A DNA stretch of 64,000 nt from Gordonia paraffinivorans NBRC 108238 (GCF_000344155.1 NZ_BAOQ01000015.1:1-64000); one strand, 5' to 3'. Positions 1 to 9,305 are shown, counted from the stretch's first letter. Notes: generated by a model not told the origin, from the letters alone. A program made the numbers and translations.

Positions 1-669
1 AAGGTGCACTCCGCGTCGACCCGCCTGCACGCGCTGGTGGACTCGCTGGAGCGCAGCGCCGCCGCACTCGGCGACCGGCTGTTCACGCCGGCGGGTCTCA
101 TGGCCCTCGTCCCGATCGCCGCCGACCACCTCGGGCGCGGCGTCGACATCGTCGCCCGCACCCGGGCGGAGCTGCAGGCCGACACCGAGGCGATGGCCGC
201 ACTCGGCCGCCGCACCGCACCCGCGGCTTCCGGGGCACCGGCCGACGCCGGGCGACTGTCGTCTGTGCCCGTGCCCGGCGGCGTCGCGGTGACGCTCCCC
301 GACGGTTCGGTCGCCTACGCCCCGAACGAGCGCGCGGCGACGGCGGTTCGTGCCGCCCTCAGCCAGCGCGGGGTGCCCTACGTGTGGGGAGGGACCACGC
401 CCGACGGCTTCGACTGCAGCGGCTTCACCCAGTGGGCCTACCGGCAGGCCGGGGTCGAGTTGCCGCGCCTCGCCCAGGACCAGGACACCGCCGGGTACCC
501 GGTGTCGCAGGCAGACCTGCAGCCGGGCGATCTCGCGGTGTGGTCGGGACATGTCGCGATGTACATCGGCAACGGCCAGCTCATCGAGGCGGGCGACCCG
601 GTGGGGGTGTCGCCACTGCGGACCACCAATCTGGACCAGACCTTCGAAGGCTTCTACCGACCCCGATGA
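1..669 (+). CDS. NlpC/P60 family cell-wall endopeptidase, C-terminal part (5' end outside window)
   Basis: The reading frame is open from the first base, so the gene begins upstream of the window. The last ~110 residues form an NlpC/P60 peptidase domain: GVPYVWGG, then the catalytic Cys in FDCSGF (Cys138 of the visible part) and the catalytic His in SGHVAMYIG (His183). Such enzymes cut D-Glu-meso-DAP bonds in peptidoglycan stem peptides outside the cell; mycobacterial Rip proteins are the best-known relatives. The visible N-terminal ~100 residues are an Ala/Arg-rich, probably helical segment followed by a linker. Signal peptide and full length cannot be judged. Family assignment is firm; the particular paralogue is not determined. 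Confidence 0.85.
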   Translation, partial: KVHSASTRLHALVDSLERSAAALGDRLFTPAGLMALVPIAADHLGRGVDIVARTRAELQADTEAMAALGRRTAPAASGAPADAGRLSSVPVPGGVAVTLPDGSVAYAPNERAATAVRAALSQRGVPYVWGGTTPDGFDCSGFTQWAYRQAGVELPRLAQDQDTAGYPVSQADLQPGDLAVWSGHVAMYIGNGQLIEAGDPVGVSPLRTTNLDQTFEGFYRPR

Positions 670-772
670 CACCGCAGGTGAAGGGCGGCCGAGCGACGCC
701 GAGGAGCAGGCCGTCGCCCTCAGTGCGGCCCACTACTGGATCCGGCGCCATCTATCGCTAGGCTGTGTCCCC

Positions 773-2038
773 ATGGCCGGAGACATCGTCCCGATTGAGC
801 TCGGACTCACCGACGGAAACAGCTTCACCCTGTGGGCACCCCGCTGGCGCGAGGGTGACGACGAGTGGGAGGCGTTCCTCGGACTCGACGAGGATCTCTA
901 CGTCCTGCCGGGCGTCGCCGAACTCGCGGCCTTCGTGCGCACCAACAACGACAACGACCTCGTCGAACACCCGGCCTGGCCGACCCTGGTCCAGGTGCAG
1001 GCCGAGGAACTCATCCCCGACGAGCGCCACACCTACGACCTCGTCGGCGTGCCGGAACTCGCGGCCGAGGACCCGACCCCCGAGGTCATCGCCGAGCTCG
1101 AGGACGCTCTCGAGATCGTGCGCATCCTGGGTGAGGTCTGCGAACTGGTCCCCATCACCAAGTTCTTCAACGGCAATCCGATCCTGGGCGCCGTGACCAC
1201 CGGCACCCGTAACTTCGAGGGCCGCGAGGGCCTCGACCTCTGGGTCCGGATCGGCAGGCTCATCGCCAAGCACTGGGACGACGTCCTCGACGCCATCGAC
1301 GAGGTCATCACTGTTCCCGAGGTCGACCCTAAGGCGGTCGAGACCGCCGAGGCCGAACTCGAGGCGGCCGCGTCCGCCGAGGACGAGGACGAGCCGACCG
1401 ACGACGAGGACATCGAGATCGTCGAGACCCTCGACGCCGAGGACGACGATGAAGAAGACGACGACCTCGACGACGAGTACGACGACGACGATTTCTGGGC
1501 GTCCGTCGGTATCGACCCCATCAAGATCGTCACCCGCGGCGACGAGTACCTGACCCTGCGGTGCTACCTGGGTGACGACCCGGTCTTCCTCGGCGCCGAC
1601 GGGAAGATCTTCGTGTTCACCTCCGCCCGCGCCCTGTCGCGGTTCCTCGCTGAGGAGAACGACCACGACCTGGCCGATCTCTCGACCTTCGAGGACGTCC
1701 GCGCGGAGGCGACCGACGGCTCGCTGGAGTTCGACGTCATCGACGACAACGTGTACGTCCTGCCCGGCATCTCCGAGGACATCGCCGACGGCCCGCGCCG
1801 GATCGATCGCGACCAGCTCGACCTCGCCGTCGAACTGCTCACCGACGCCGCCGACTACGCCGACGACGACACCGTCTCCGAGGCGCTGGGGTCGACCACT
1901 CCCCTCGGTTGGTTCATCGACTACGCGCTCAACCCCGACCCGAAGCGCATGGCCCCGAGCGGGCCGTTCGACAACGAGGCCGAGGCCTGGCGCGCACTCG
2001 AGCACGACTTCGAGGCCCGGCTGGTCAAGAAGGGCTAG
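773..2038 (+). CDS. Conserved acidic protein, Rv3311-like, function unknown
   Basis: A 421-residue soluble protein from ATG 773; the frame stays open upstream but only overlaps the previous gene. Residues ~186-240 are an extremely acidic linker (runs of Asp/Glu such as DAEDDDEEDDD). The segments on either side resemble each other: the N-terminal half has LGLDEDLYVLPG followed by FVRTNNDNDL, the C-terminal half has LGADGKIFVF followed by FLAEENDHDL, suggesting an internal duplication. No signal peptide or membrane segment is seen. Length, acidic linker and position beside add-deoA-cdd-sdh match M. tuberculosis Rv3311, itself of unknown function. It converges with add. Confidence 0.75.
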   Translation: MAGDIVPIELGLTDGNSFTLWAPRWREGDDEWEAFLGLDEDLYVLPGVAELAAFVRTNNDNDLVEHPAWPTLVQVQAEELIPDERHTYDLVGVPELAAEDPTPEVIAELEDALEIVRILGEVCELVPITKFFNGNPILGAVTTGTRNFEGREGLDLWVRIGRLIAKHWDDVLDAIDEVITVPEVDPKAVETAEAELEAAASAEDEDEPTDDEDIEIVETLDAEDDDEEDDDLDDEYDDDDFWASVGIDPIKIVTRGDEYLTLRCYLGDDPVFLGADGKIFVFTSARALSRFLAEENDHDLADLSTFEDVRAEATDGSLEFDVIDDNVYVLPGISEDIADGPRRIDRDQLDLAVELLTDAADYADDDTVSEALGSTTPLGWFIDYALNPDPKRMAPSGPFDNEAEAWRALEHDFEARLVKKG

Positions 2039-2068
2039 CCGTACCGCCCGGGCGCCGGGCGCCGCGAC

Positions 2069-3181
2069 CTAACCCAGCAGCACCGCGTAGCCGGGCTTGA
2101 TCACGTCGTCGATGAACCGCAGCCGTTCGTCGAAGTGGATGAACGCCGACTTCATGGCGTTCACGGTGAAGCGCTCGAAGTCGGCCCACCCGTATCCGAA
2201 GTGCTCGGCCAGCAGGGCGAACTCCTTGGTCATCGAGGTGTCGCCCATGAGCCGGTTGTCGGTGTTGACCGTGACGCGGAACCGCAGTCGCGCCAGCACG
2301 TTGAACGGATGCTCCGCGAGTGAGGCGACCGCGCCGGTCTGCACGTTGGAGCTCGGGCACAGTTCGAGCGGAATCCGCTTGTCGCGCACCACGTTTGCGA
2401 TCAGGCCGAGCTTCGCGCCGGTGAACGACCGATCGGCGGGATGCGCCCCCTCCGGCAGCTCGATGTCGTCGATGACCCGCACCCCGTGACCGAGCCGGTC
2501 GGCGCCGCAGAAGCCGATCGCCTCGTGGATCGACGGCAGTCCGAAGGCCTCGCCGGCGTGGATCGTGAACGGCGCCGAACTGGCCCGCATGTACTCGAAG
2601 GCGCCGAGGTGGCGGGTCGGCGGGTGGCCGGCCTCGGCACCGGCGATGTCGAACCCGACGACGCCGCGGTCGCGATACCGGACCGCGAGTTCGGCGATCT
2701 CGAGTGACCGCGCCGCGTGACGCATCGCGGTCACCAGGCACCGGACGGTGATCTGCTTGCCGCGCTCGGCGGCGACCCGCTCCCCGTCGGCGAAGCCGCG
2801 CAGCACGGCCTCGACCACCTCGTCGAGGGTCAGCCCCTGCTCGAGGTGCTGTTCGGGGGCGTAGCGCACCTCGGCGTAGACGACGTTGTCGTCGGCGAGG
2901 TCCTCGACGCATTCGCGCGCCACCCGCTCGAGCGCGCCGACGGTCTGCATCACCGCGACGGTGTGCTCGAAGGTCTCCAGGTAGCGCACGAGCGAACCGC
3001 TGTCGGCGGCCTCGCGGAACCAGCGCGCAAGGCCCTCGACGTCGTCGGCCGGCAGCCGGTCGTAACCGGTCTCGGCGGCGAGCTCGAGCACCGTCGCGGG
3101 GCGCAGCCCGCCGTCGAGGTGGTCGTGTAGGAGCACCTTCGGTGCGAGCTTCAGGTGTGCGGCATCGAGCGTCGTCATCAT
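2069..3181 (-). CDS. add: Adenosine deaminase
   Basis: A 370-residue enzyme that hydrolyses adenosine or deoxyadenosine to (deoxy)inosine in purine salvage. The metal-binding HDHLDGG motif lies at residues 19-25, followed by later HAGE, LGHG and NTDN motifs typical of the family's zinc and catalytic residues. The ATG at 3181 overlaps the deoA stop (ATGA), so translation is probably coupled; a second in-frame ATG follows directly at 3178. Last gene of the cdd-deoA-add operon, in the same order as Rv3315c-Rv3313c. Confidence 0.95.
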   Translation of the reverse strand: MMTTLDAAHLKLAPKVLLHDHLDGGLRPATVLELAAETGYDRLPADDVEGLARWFREAADSGSLVRYLETFEHTVAVMQTVGALERVARECVEDLADDNVVYAEVRYAPEQHLEQGLTLDEVVEAVLRGFADGERVAAERGKQITVRCLVTAMRHAARSLEIAELAVRYRDRGVVGFDIAGAEAGHPPTRHLGAFEYMRASSAPFTIHAGEAFGLPSIHEAIGFCGADRLGHGVRVIDDIELPEGAHPADRSFTGAKLGLIANVVRDKRIPLELCPSSNVQTGAVASLAEHPFNVLARLRFRVTVNTDNRLMGDTSMTKEFALLAEHFGYGWADFERFTVNAMKSAFIHFDERLRFIDDVIKPGYAVLLG

Positions 3182-4539
3182 CCGAACCTAACGCGGTCGA
3201 TGATCAGCGGCCGGGTGTGCGCGGTGGCGGCGTCCGACGCCGCCGCGCCACCCGTGGCGATCCGCGCCGCTCGACGCAGGCAGGCCCGCACGGCCGGGAT
3301 CCGGTCGTCGTCCTGCGTGTGCAGCGTGAACAGGACCTGTCCGGCGCGAACCCGGTCTCCGGGCCGGACGTGGACGATCACGCCGGCCTCGGCGGCAACC
3401 GCCTCGCCCGGCTTCGACCGGCCGCCACCCGCCAGCCAGGCGGCGTCGCCGACGGCGCGGGCGTCCACCTCGACCACGACGCCGGCGGACTCGGCGGCGA
3501 CGTCGTCGGTGTGCCGCGCGACGGGCAAGGGCGCGTCCGGGTCGCCGCCCTGCGCGGCGATCATCGCCCGCCAGGTGTCCATGGCCCGGCCGTTGGCCAG
3601 GTGCTCGGCCGGGTCGGCGTCGGGCAGCCCGGCCGCGTCGAGCATCTCGCGTGCCAGGGCGAGGGTGAGTTCCACGACGTCGTCGGGTCCACCGCCGGCC
3701 AGGACCTCGAGCGACTCGGCGACCTCGACGGCGTTGCCGACCGCCCGCCCCAGCGGGACGCTCATGTCGGTGATCAGCGCACGGGTGTCCACACCGGCAT
3801 CGATACCCAGTTCGACCATCGTCGACGCGAGTTCCCGGGCATCGGACTCGTCCGGCAGGAATGCGCCCGAGCCGGTCTTGACGTCGAGGACGAGCGCGGC
3901 GGTTCCCTCGGCGATCTTCTTGCTCATGATCGAGCTGGCCAGCAGCGGGATGGACTCGACGGTGCCGGTGACGTCGCGCAGCGCGTACAGCTTGCGGTCG
4001 GCGGGGGCGAGATCGGCGCCGGCGGCGCAGATGACCGCGCCGACGCGTTCGAGCTGGTCGAACATCTCCGTCGTGCTCAGCTCGGCCCGCCAGCCCGGGA
4101 TCGACTCCAGTTTGTCCAGCGTGCCGCCGGTGTGCCCCAGGCCTCGGCCGGACAGCTGCGGGACGGCCACGCCGAACGACGCCACCAGCGGTGTCAGCGG
4201 CAGGGTGATCTTGTCCCCGACTCCGCCGGTGGAATGCTTGTCGACGGTCGCGAGCGGCCGGCCGTCGCGACGCAGGCCCGACAGATCCATTCGCCGCCCG
4301 CTGTCGATCATCGCCTGCGTCCAGGTCGCGATCTCGCGTCGCGTCATCCCGCGCAGGTAGATCGCCATGAGAAGCGACGACATCTGCTCGGGGGCGACCT
4401 CGCCGCGGGTGTAGCCGTCGAGCATCCAGGCGATCTGCGCGTCGCCGAGCTCGTTCCCGCCGCGTTTGGTGGCGATCACCGAGACCGCGTTGATGACCTC
4501 GTCGGCGCCGGCCGAGATGCCGCGGGTGCCGGCGCTCAC
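3178..4539 (-). CDS. deoA: Thymidine phosphorylase
   Basis: A 453-residue enzyme that converts thymidine or deoxyuridine plus phosphate to free base and deoxyribose-1-phosphate. The phosphate-binding loop [10 protein letters not shown] is at residues 101-110 and the family signature [16 protein letters not shown] follows. The start chosen is GTG 4539, which overlaps the cdd stop (GTGA); the frame is open upstream but that stretch is antisense-like Arg/Pro-rich sequence inside cdd. It also overlaps add by ATGA, so the three salvage genes read as one tightly coupled operon. Confidence 0.95.
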   Translation of the reverse strand: MSAGTRGISAGADEVINAVSVIATKRGGNELGDAQIAWMLDGYTRGEVAPEQMSSLLMAIYLRGMTRREIATWTQAMIDSGRRMDLSGLRRDGRPLATVDKHSTGGVGDKITLPLTPLVASFGVAVPQLSGRGLGHTGGTLDKLESIPGWRAELSTTEMFDQLERVGAVICAAGADLAPADRKLYALRDVTGTVESIPLLASSIMSKKIAEGTAALVLDVKTGSGAFLPDESDARELASTMVELGIDAGVDTRALITDMSVPLGRAVGNAVEVAESLEVLAGGGPDDVVELTLALAREMLDAAGLPDADPAEHLANGRAMDTWRAMIAAQGGDPDAPLPVARHTDDVAAESAGVVVEVDARAVGDAAWLAGGGRSKPGEAVAAEAGVIVHVRPGDRVRAGQVLFTLHTQDDDRIPAVRACLRRAARIATGGAAASDAATAHTRPLIIDRVRFG

Positions 4540-4940
4540 GGGACCACCTCGGCGATGTCGTCGGGCCCGAACGCGTCGGGAAGCAGGTCGGCGAGGGTTC
4601 GGGATCCGGAGGGATGATCGACGAGGAGACCGCGTCCGCCGTGCTCGAGGAGAACCTGCCGGCACCGGCCGCACGGCATGAGGACCTTCCCGTTGGCATC
4701 GGTGACCGAAACGGCCCGCAGCGTCCCCCGTCCGTGGGCGACCAATTGCGCGATCAGCGACACCTCGGCGCAGATACCGAGTCCGTATGAGACATTTTCC
4801 ACATTGCAGCCTCCGAGGATTTCGCCCTCGGATGTGATCCCGGCCGCACCCACCGGATAGCGCGAATACGGGGCATAGGCCCGCGACAACATTTCACTTG
4901 CTTTGTGGCGCAGGACATTCCAATCGATCACCGTATCCAC
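4536..4940 (-). CDS. cdd: Cytidine deaminase
   Basis: About 134 residues; deaminates cytidine and deoxycytidine. The zinc site is visible as CAEVS (Cys ligand plus catalytic Glu) and PCGRC (two Cys ligands), with NVENVSYG for substrate binding. A strong Shine-Dalgarno GAGGAGG sits 5 nt before GTG 4940, so that start is preferred; GTG 4946 lies inside the Shine-Dalgarno and is unlikely, and GTG 4931 is possible. First gene of the cdd-deoA-add operon, divergent from sdhCDAB across a region with an iron box. Confidence 0.93.
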   Translation of the reverse strand: MDTVIDWNVLRHKASEMLSRAYAPYSRYPVGAAGITSEGEILGGCNVENVSYGLGICAEVSLIAQLVAHGRGTLRAVSVTDANGKVLMPCGRCRQVLLEHGGRGLLVDHPSGSRTLADLLPDAFGPDDIAEVVP

Positions 4941-5001
4941 GCCCACCTCCTCGCAAAAGCGTCGATCCGCCCGGATGCCGGAAATTCACCGGCCCCAGAG
5001 C

Positions 5002-5020
5002 TTGGGTAAGGCAAACCTAA
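5002..5020. promoter_or_regulatory. IdeR/DtxR-like iron box between cdd and sdhC
   Basis: The 19-mer TTGGGTAAGGCAAACCTAA matches the published mycobacterial IdeR consensus TTAGGTTAGGCTAACCTAA at 16 of 19 positions. A possible sdh promoter lies downstream (-35-like TTATCA 5058-5063, -10-like TAGAGT 5082-5087), which would put the box well upstream of the start site, as expected for activation rather than roadblock repression. It could alternatively act on cdd, whose start is about 60 bp away on the other side. The sequence match is direct; the regulatory effect is inferred. Confidence 0.7.
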
Positions 5021-5166
5021 GTCGGATTCTCTTGTGCCTCAAATCGGTTCGGGCAATTTATCACCGCTTCCGGCATGGGTTTAGAGTCTCTTGTCATGGG
5101 TCCATGGTCGAGTCGGAGCATGCCGATTCGACGCGTCCATCGACGATGTTGGAGGCCACTTTTCCG

Positions 5167-5571
5167 ATGAGCACCTCGACCGAAGTCGCACCTGACCCGG
5201 TGCGTCGACGTTCTCTGTACCGCGGCGACCCAGGCATGTGGTCCTGGGTGCTTCACCGCATCACCGGCGTAACCATCTTCTTCTTCCTGTTCGTGCACGT
5301 GCTGGACACCGCGGTCATCCGCGTCGATCCGAACCAGTACGACGCGATCATCGAGACCTACAAGACCCCCATCATCGGTCTGATGGAGATCGCCCTCGTG
5401 GCGTGCGTCCTGTTCCACGCCTTCAACGGCGTGCGCCTGATCCTGGTGGACTTCTGGTCCAAGGGCCCCAAGTACCAGCGGCAGATGCTGTGGGTCGCCC
5501 TGACCCTGTTCGTCGTCGTCTTCGCCGCCGGCGCCGTGCGCCTGCTGCAGATCCTGATCGACCACCTGTAG
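5167..5571 (+). CDS. sdhC: Succinate dehydrogenase cytochrome b556 subunit
   Basis: A 134-residue membrane anchor subunit of succinate dehydrogenase (complex II). It starts at ATG 5167, with GGAGG at 5151-5155 upstream. LYRGDPGMWSWVLHRITG leads into the first of three hydrophobic helices; the His of LHRITG and that of VLFHAFNG are candidates for haem or quinone contacts. The in-frame sequence upstream of 5167 is not protein-like. First gene of sdhCDAB, the same layout as Rv3316-Rv3319; the iron box at 5002-5020 precedes it. Confidence 0.95.
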   Translation: MSTSTEVAPDPVRRRSLYRGDPGMWSWVLHRITGVTIFFFLFVHVLDTAVIRVDPNQYDAIIETYKTPIIGLMEIALVACVLFHAFNGVRLILVDFWSKGPKYQRQMLWVALTLFVVVFAAGAVRLLQILIDHL

Positions 5572-5583
5572 GAGCCACCAGAG

Positions 5584-6039
5584 ATGACCACCTCGGAAGC
5601 CACGGGTGTCGCCAAGACCCTCGGCACACAGCACGACCGCCCCGCGAGCCTGGACAACCCGCGCTCGCCCCGCAAGCCCAAGGGCAACAACTTCGAGAAG
5701 TACGCATGGCTGTTCATGCGGTTCTCCGGCCTGATCCTCGTCTTCCTGACGATCGGCCACATGTTCATCATGCTCGCCTGGGACGGCGGCGTGCATCGCA
5801 TCGACGCCTCGTTCGTCGCCGCTCGCTGGAGCTCGCCGGGCTGGCAGATCTGGGATCTGACCATGCTGTGGCTGGCCGAGCTGCACGGCGGCAACGGCGT
5901 GCGCACCGTCATCGCCGACTACTCGCGCAAGGACTCGACCCGCTTCTGGCTCAACACCCTGCTGCTGGTGTCGATCATCCTGACCCTCGCGCTCGGCACG
6001 TACGCGATCCTCACCTTCGACGTCAACAGCGTCGGCTAA
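5584..6039 (+). CDS. sdhD: Succinate dehydrogenase hydrophobic membrane anchor subunit
   Basis: A 151-residue protein with a ~40-residue polar N-terminus followed by three membrane helices (around LFMRFSGLILVFLTIGHMFI, the middle segment near LTMLWLAELHGG, and FWLNTLLLVSIILTLALGTY). The His of IGHMFIM is a candidate haem ligand. It begins 12 nt after the sdhC stop, with GGAG in the gap, and forms the membrane domain of complex II together with SdhC. Confidence 0.95.
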   Translation: MTTSEATGVAKTLGTQHDRPASLDNPRSPRKPKGNNFEKYAWLFMRFSGLILVFLTIGHMFIMLAWDGGVHRIDASFVAARWSSPGWQIWDLTMLWLAELHGGNGVRTVIADYSRKDSTRFWLNTLLLVSIILTLALGTYAILTFDVNSVG

Positions 6040-6054
6040 AGGAGACCAGAAACC

Positions 6055-7809
6055 ATGCAGGAACACCGCTACGACGTCGTCATCGTGGGTGCCGGTGGCG
6101 CCGGAATGCGCGCGGCCATCGAGTCCGCCCCGCGTGCACGCACCGCAGTTCTCACCAAGCTCTACCCCACTCGCAGCCACACCGGCGCGGCACAGGGCGG
6201 CATGTGCGCCGCACTGGCCAACGTCGAGGAGGACAACTGGGAGTGGCACACCTTCGACACCGTCAAGGGCGGTGACTACCTCGCCGACCAGGACGCCGTG
6301 GAGATCATGGCCAAGGAGGCCATCGACGCGGTCCTCGACCTCGAGAAGATGGGTCTGCCGTTCAACCGGACCCCGGAGGGCAAGATCGACCAGCGTCGCT
6401 TCGGCGGCCACACCCGCGACCACGGCAAGTCGCCCGTGCGTCGTGCGTGCTACGCCGCCGACCGCACCGGTCACATGATCCTGCAGACCCTCTACCAGAA
6501 CTGCGTCAAACACGACGTCGAGTTCTTCAACGAGTTCTACGCGCTGGACATCTGCCTCGCGGAGAACGAGGACGGCGAGCTGGTCGCCAACGGCGTCGTC
6601 GCCTACGAGCTGGCCACCGGCGAGATCCACGTCTTCCACGCCAAGTCGATCATCTTCGCGACCGGCGGCTCGGGCCGCATGTACAAGACCACGTCCAACG
6701 CCCACACCCTCACCGGTGACGGCATGGGCATCATCTTCCGCAAGGGCCTGCCGCTGGAGGACATGGAGTTCCACCAGTTCCACCCGACGGGCCTGGCCGG
6801 CCTCGGCATCCTCATCTCGGAGGCCGTGCGCGGCGAGGGCGGCATCCTCCGCAACGCCGACGGCGAGCGCTTCATGGAGCGTTACGCCCCCACCATCAAG
6901 GACCTCGCGCCGCGTGACATCGTCGCCCGCTCGATGGTGCTCGAGGTGCTCGAGGGCCGCGGCGCCGGACCGAACAAGGACTACGTCTACATCGACGTGA
7001 CCCACCTCGGCGAGGATGTCCTCAACGAGAAGCTGCCGGACATCACCGAGTTCGCGCGCACCTACCTCGGCGTCGACCCGGTCACCGAGTACGTCCCGGT
7101 CTTCCCGACCTGCCACTACGTCATGGGCGGCATCCCGACCAACGTCAACGGTCAGGTGCTGCGCAACAACGACGAGATCGTGCACGGCCTCTACGCCGCC
7201 GGCGAGTGCGCCTGCGTGTCGGTGCACGGCGCGAACCGCCTGGGCACCAACTCGCTGCTCGACATCAACGTCTTCGGCCGTCGTGCCGGCATCGCCGCCG
7301 CGGAGTACGCCAACAACGCGGACTTCGTCGATCTGCCGGAGCGCCCGACCGAGATGGTCGACAAATGGCTCGAGCTGCTGCTCAGCGAGCACGGCCACGA
7401 GCGCGTCGCCGACATCCGCTCCGAGCTGCAGGCGTCGATGGATGCGAACGCGTCGGTGTTCCGCACCGAGGAGACCCTCAAGCAGGCTCTCACCGACATC
7501 CACGCGCTCAAGGAGCGCTACGCCCACATCCGCGTCCACGACAAGGGCAAGCGCTACAACAGCGACCTGCTCGAGGCCATCGAGCTCGGCTTCCTGCTCG
7601 AGATGGCCGAGGTGACCGTCGTCGGCGCCCTCAACCGCAAGGAGTCGCGCGGCGGCCATGCGCGCGAGGACTACCCCGATCGTGACGATGTGAACTACAT
7701 GCGCCACACCATGGCCTACAAGAAGGGCACCGACCTTCTCGCGGACATCGAGCTGGACTACAAGCCCGTGGTGCAGACCCGTTACGAGCCGATGGAGCGT
7801 AAGTACTGA
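6055..7809 (+). CDS. sdhA: Succinate dehydrogenase flavoprotein subunit
   Basis: A 584-residue catalytic subunit that oxidises succinate to fumarate. It has the N-terminal FAD fold VVIVGAGGAGMRAA, the histidine for covalent FAD attachment in RSHTGAAQGG (His42), the substrate region PTCHYVMGG and the C-terminal motif HGANRLGTNSLLD. A Shine-Dalgarno AAAGGAG lies just before ATG 6055. Its stop overlaps the sdhB start (TGATG). Length is usual for the family. Confidence 0.97.
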   Translation: MQEHRYDVVIVGAGGAGMRAAIESAPRARTAVLTKLYPTRSHTGAAQGGMCAALANVEEDNWEWHTFDTVKGGDYLADQDAVEIMAKEAIDAVLDLEKMGLPFNRTPEGKIDQRRFGGHTRDHGKSPVRRACYAADRTGHMILQTLYQNCVKHDVEFFNEFYALDICLAENEDGELVANGVVAYELATGEIHVFHAKSIIFATGGSGRMYKTTSNAHTLTGDGMGIIFRKGLPLEDMEFHQFHPTGLAGLGILISEAVRGEGGILRNADGERFMERYAPTIKDLAPRDIVARSMVLEVLEGRGAGPNKDYVYIDVTHLGEDVLNEKLPDITEFARTYLGVDPVTEYVPVFPTCHYVMGGIPTNVNGQVLRNNDEIVHGLYAAGECACVSVHGANRLGTNSLLDINVFGRRAGIAAAEYANNADFVDLPERPTEMVDKWLELLLSEHGHERVADIRSELQASMDANASVFRTEETLKQALTDIHALKERYAHIRVHDKGKRYNSDLLEAIELGFLLEMAEVTVVGALNRKESRGGHAREDYPDRDDVNYMRHTMAYKKGTDLLADIELDYKPVVQTRYEPMERKY

Positions 7810-8597
7810 TGACATCTGTTCTGGACAAGCCCACGCCCTCCTCCGACGAGCCGCCGCTGCCCCCGGTGCCCCCGGAGGCCCACATGGTGACGCTGAAGAT
7901 CTACCGGTTCAACCCGGAGAATCCCGACGCCCAGGGCTTCGAGAGCTTCCGTGTCCCGGCGCTGCCGACCGACCGTCTGCTCAACCTGCTGCTGTACGTG
8001 AAGGGCTACCTCGACGGCACCCTCACGTTCCGCCGCAGCTGCGCGCACGGCGTGTGCGGCTCGGACGCGATGCGCATCAACGGCGTCAACCGCCTCGCCT
8101 GCAAGCTCCTGATGAAGGACCTGCTCCCCAAGGACAAGTCCAAGGAGATCACCATCACCGTCGAGCCGATCCGCGGCCTGCCGGTGGAGAAGGATCTCGT
8201 GGTCGACATGGAGCCGTTCTTCGACGCGTACCGCGCGATCAAGCCGTTCCTGATCACCACGGGCACCGAGCCGACCCGCGAGCGCATCCAGAGCCAGGCC
8301 GACCGCGCCCGCTTCGACGACACCACCAAGTGCATCCTGTGTGCGTGCTGCACCACGAGCTGCCCGGTGTTCTGGACCGAGGGCTCGTACTTCGGCCCGG
8401 CCGCGATCGTCAACGCGCACCGCTTCATCTTCGACAGCCGTGACGAGGGTGCCGTCGAGCGTCTCGACATCCTCAACGACGTCGACGGTGTGTGGCGCTG
8501 CCGCACGACCTTCAACTGCACCGACGCATGCCCCCGCGGCATCCAGGTCACGCAGGCCATCTCGGAGGTCAAGCGCGCACTGATGTTCTCGCGCTAG
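7809..8597 (+). CDS. sdhB: Succinate dehydrogenase iron-sulfur subunit
   Basis: A 262-residue electron-transfer subunit. The [2Fe-2S] ligands lie in SCAHGVCGSDAM plus a later Cys in RLACK; the [4Fe-4S]/[3Fe-4S] ligands lie in CILCACCTTSCPV and CTDACPRGI. It overlaps sdhA by one base (TGATG) and ends the operon ahead of a strong hairpin terminator. The complex needs three Fe-S centres and haem, which makes iron-dependent control of the operon plausible. Confidence 0.97.
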   Translation: MTSVLDKPTPSSDEPPLPPVPPEAHMVTLKIYRFNPENPDAQGFESFRVPALPTDRLLNLLLYVKGYLDGTLTFRRSCAHGVCGSDAMRINGVNRLACKLLMKDLLPKDKSKEITITVEPIRGLPVEKDLVVDMEPFFDAYRAIKPFLITTGTEPTRERIQSQADRARFDDTTKCILCACCTTSCPVFWTEGSYFGPAAIVNAHRFIFDSRDEGAVERLDILNDVDGVWRCRTTFNCTDACPRGIQVTQAISEVKRALMFSR

Positions 8598-8620
8598 TTC
8601 CACGCTTTCTCTGCAGCCCG

Positions 8621-8662
8621 GCGACGGCCCGCACCGGTTCTCGGTGCGGGCCGTCGCTCTCT
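8621..8662 (+). terminator. Terminator hairpin after sdhCDAB
   Basis: A perfect 16-bp stem (8621-8636 with 8642-8657) and 5-nt loop begins about 23 nt after the sdhB stop, followed by a pyrimidine-rich TCTCTTCC instead of a clean U-tract, which is common in actinobacteria. It may also serve the convergent TetR gene ending at 8704. Confidence 0.85.
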
Positions 8663-8703
8663 TCCCCGATGCAGCAGACCGTGACGGGGGGCGACACGAG
8701 CCG

Positions 8704-9270
8704 CTACATCTCGCGGGCGCCCGAGGCCCCGCCCCGGAAGATCCCCGCGATGATCGAGTCCACCAGCGCCGTCTCCTCCTCGGGGGCCGCCGGCCAGAGC
8801 AGCATGGTCAACACCGACCGGATCGCGAACCGTGCGGCGACGACGTCGTCGGGGTCGATGCCGATCAGTTCCGCGGCGACGGCCGACACGGTCGGTGAAG
8901 CGAGCACCGTCGGTGTCGTGGCGACGAGGCTTCCCGGCCGGAGGAACTGACGGATCACCCGGTCCGCGCGCAGCGCGCCGACCGCCGCGATGATCGCGAT
9001 CCGCGCGCGCTCCTCCCCCGTCGTGCCGGCGACCGCCGCGCGGATCGAGTCCAGGACCGGGGCGGCGGTCGCCGACAGCACCGCCTCGATCAACTGGGCA
9101 CGGCCACCGGCATGGCGGTAGATCGTCGCCCGCGAGCAGTGCGCCCGGGCGGCCAGTTCCTCGACGCTGAACGCGTCGAGTCCACGCGAGGCGATCAGCG
9201 CCGCGGCCTGGGAGACGAGGCGCCTCCGTGCCGCGTCCCTCCGGTCGCCACCCACGAGCCAGTCGGCCAT
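8704..9270 (-). CDS. TetR-family transcriptional regulator
   Basis: A 188-residue protein with the N-terminal TetR helix-turn-helix (AALIASRGLDAFSVEELAARAHCSRATIYRHAGG) and a variable ligand-binding C-terminal domain. The start is ATG 9270, which has AGGAGT 4 nt upstream; a longer frame to 9297 is disfavoured because it would run into the palindrome. It is divergent from the P450 gene, and the palindrome at 9291-9305 is its probable operator, suggesting local control of the P450 and itself. The effector is unknown. Confidence 0.9.
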   Translation of the reverse strand: MADWLVGGDRRDAARRRLVSQAAALIASRGLDAFSVEELAARAHCSRATIYRHAGGRAQLIEAVLSATAAPVLDSIRAAVAGTTGEERARIAIIAAVGALRADRVIRQFLRPGSLVATTPTVLASPTVSAVAAELIGIDPDDVVAARFAIRSVLTMLLWPAAPEEETALVDSIIAGIFRGGASGAREM

Positions 9271-9290
9271 GCGTACTCCTCCGTCGTCTG

Positions 9291-9305
9291 GTCTCATGAT
9301 GAGAC
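9291..9305. promoter_or_regulatory. Perfect palindrome, probable TetR operator
   Basis: GTCTCATGATGAGAC is two perfect 7-bp arms (GTCTCAT/ATGAGAC) around one G, placed 21 bp upstream of the TetR start and about 140 bp upstream of the P450 start. Size and position suit a TetR-type dimer site. The symmetry is seen directly; the protein that binds it is inferred. Confidence 0.7.

Noticed and set aside
758..2005. 415-codon minus-strand frame opposite the Rv3311-like gene
   Set aside because: Val/Gly/Asp-rich mirror of the acidic protein gene, no motif.
5017..7815. 932-codon open frame on the minus strand across sdhC-sdhA
   Set aside because: Antisense shadow of the sdh genes: Val/Asp/His-rich composition, no family motif; sdhA, sdhD and sdhC on the plus strand are complete and conserved.
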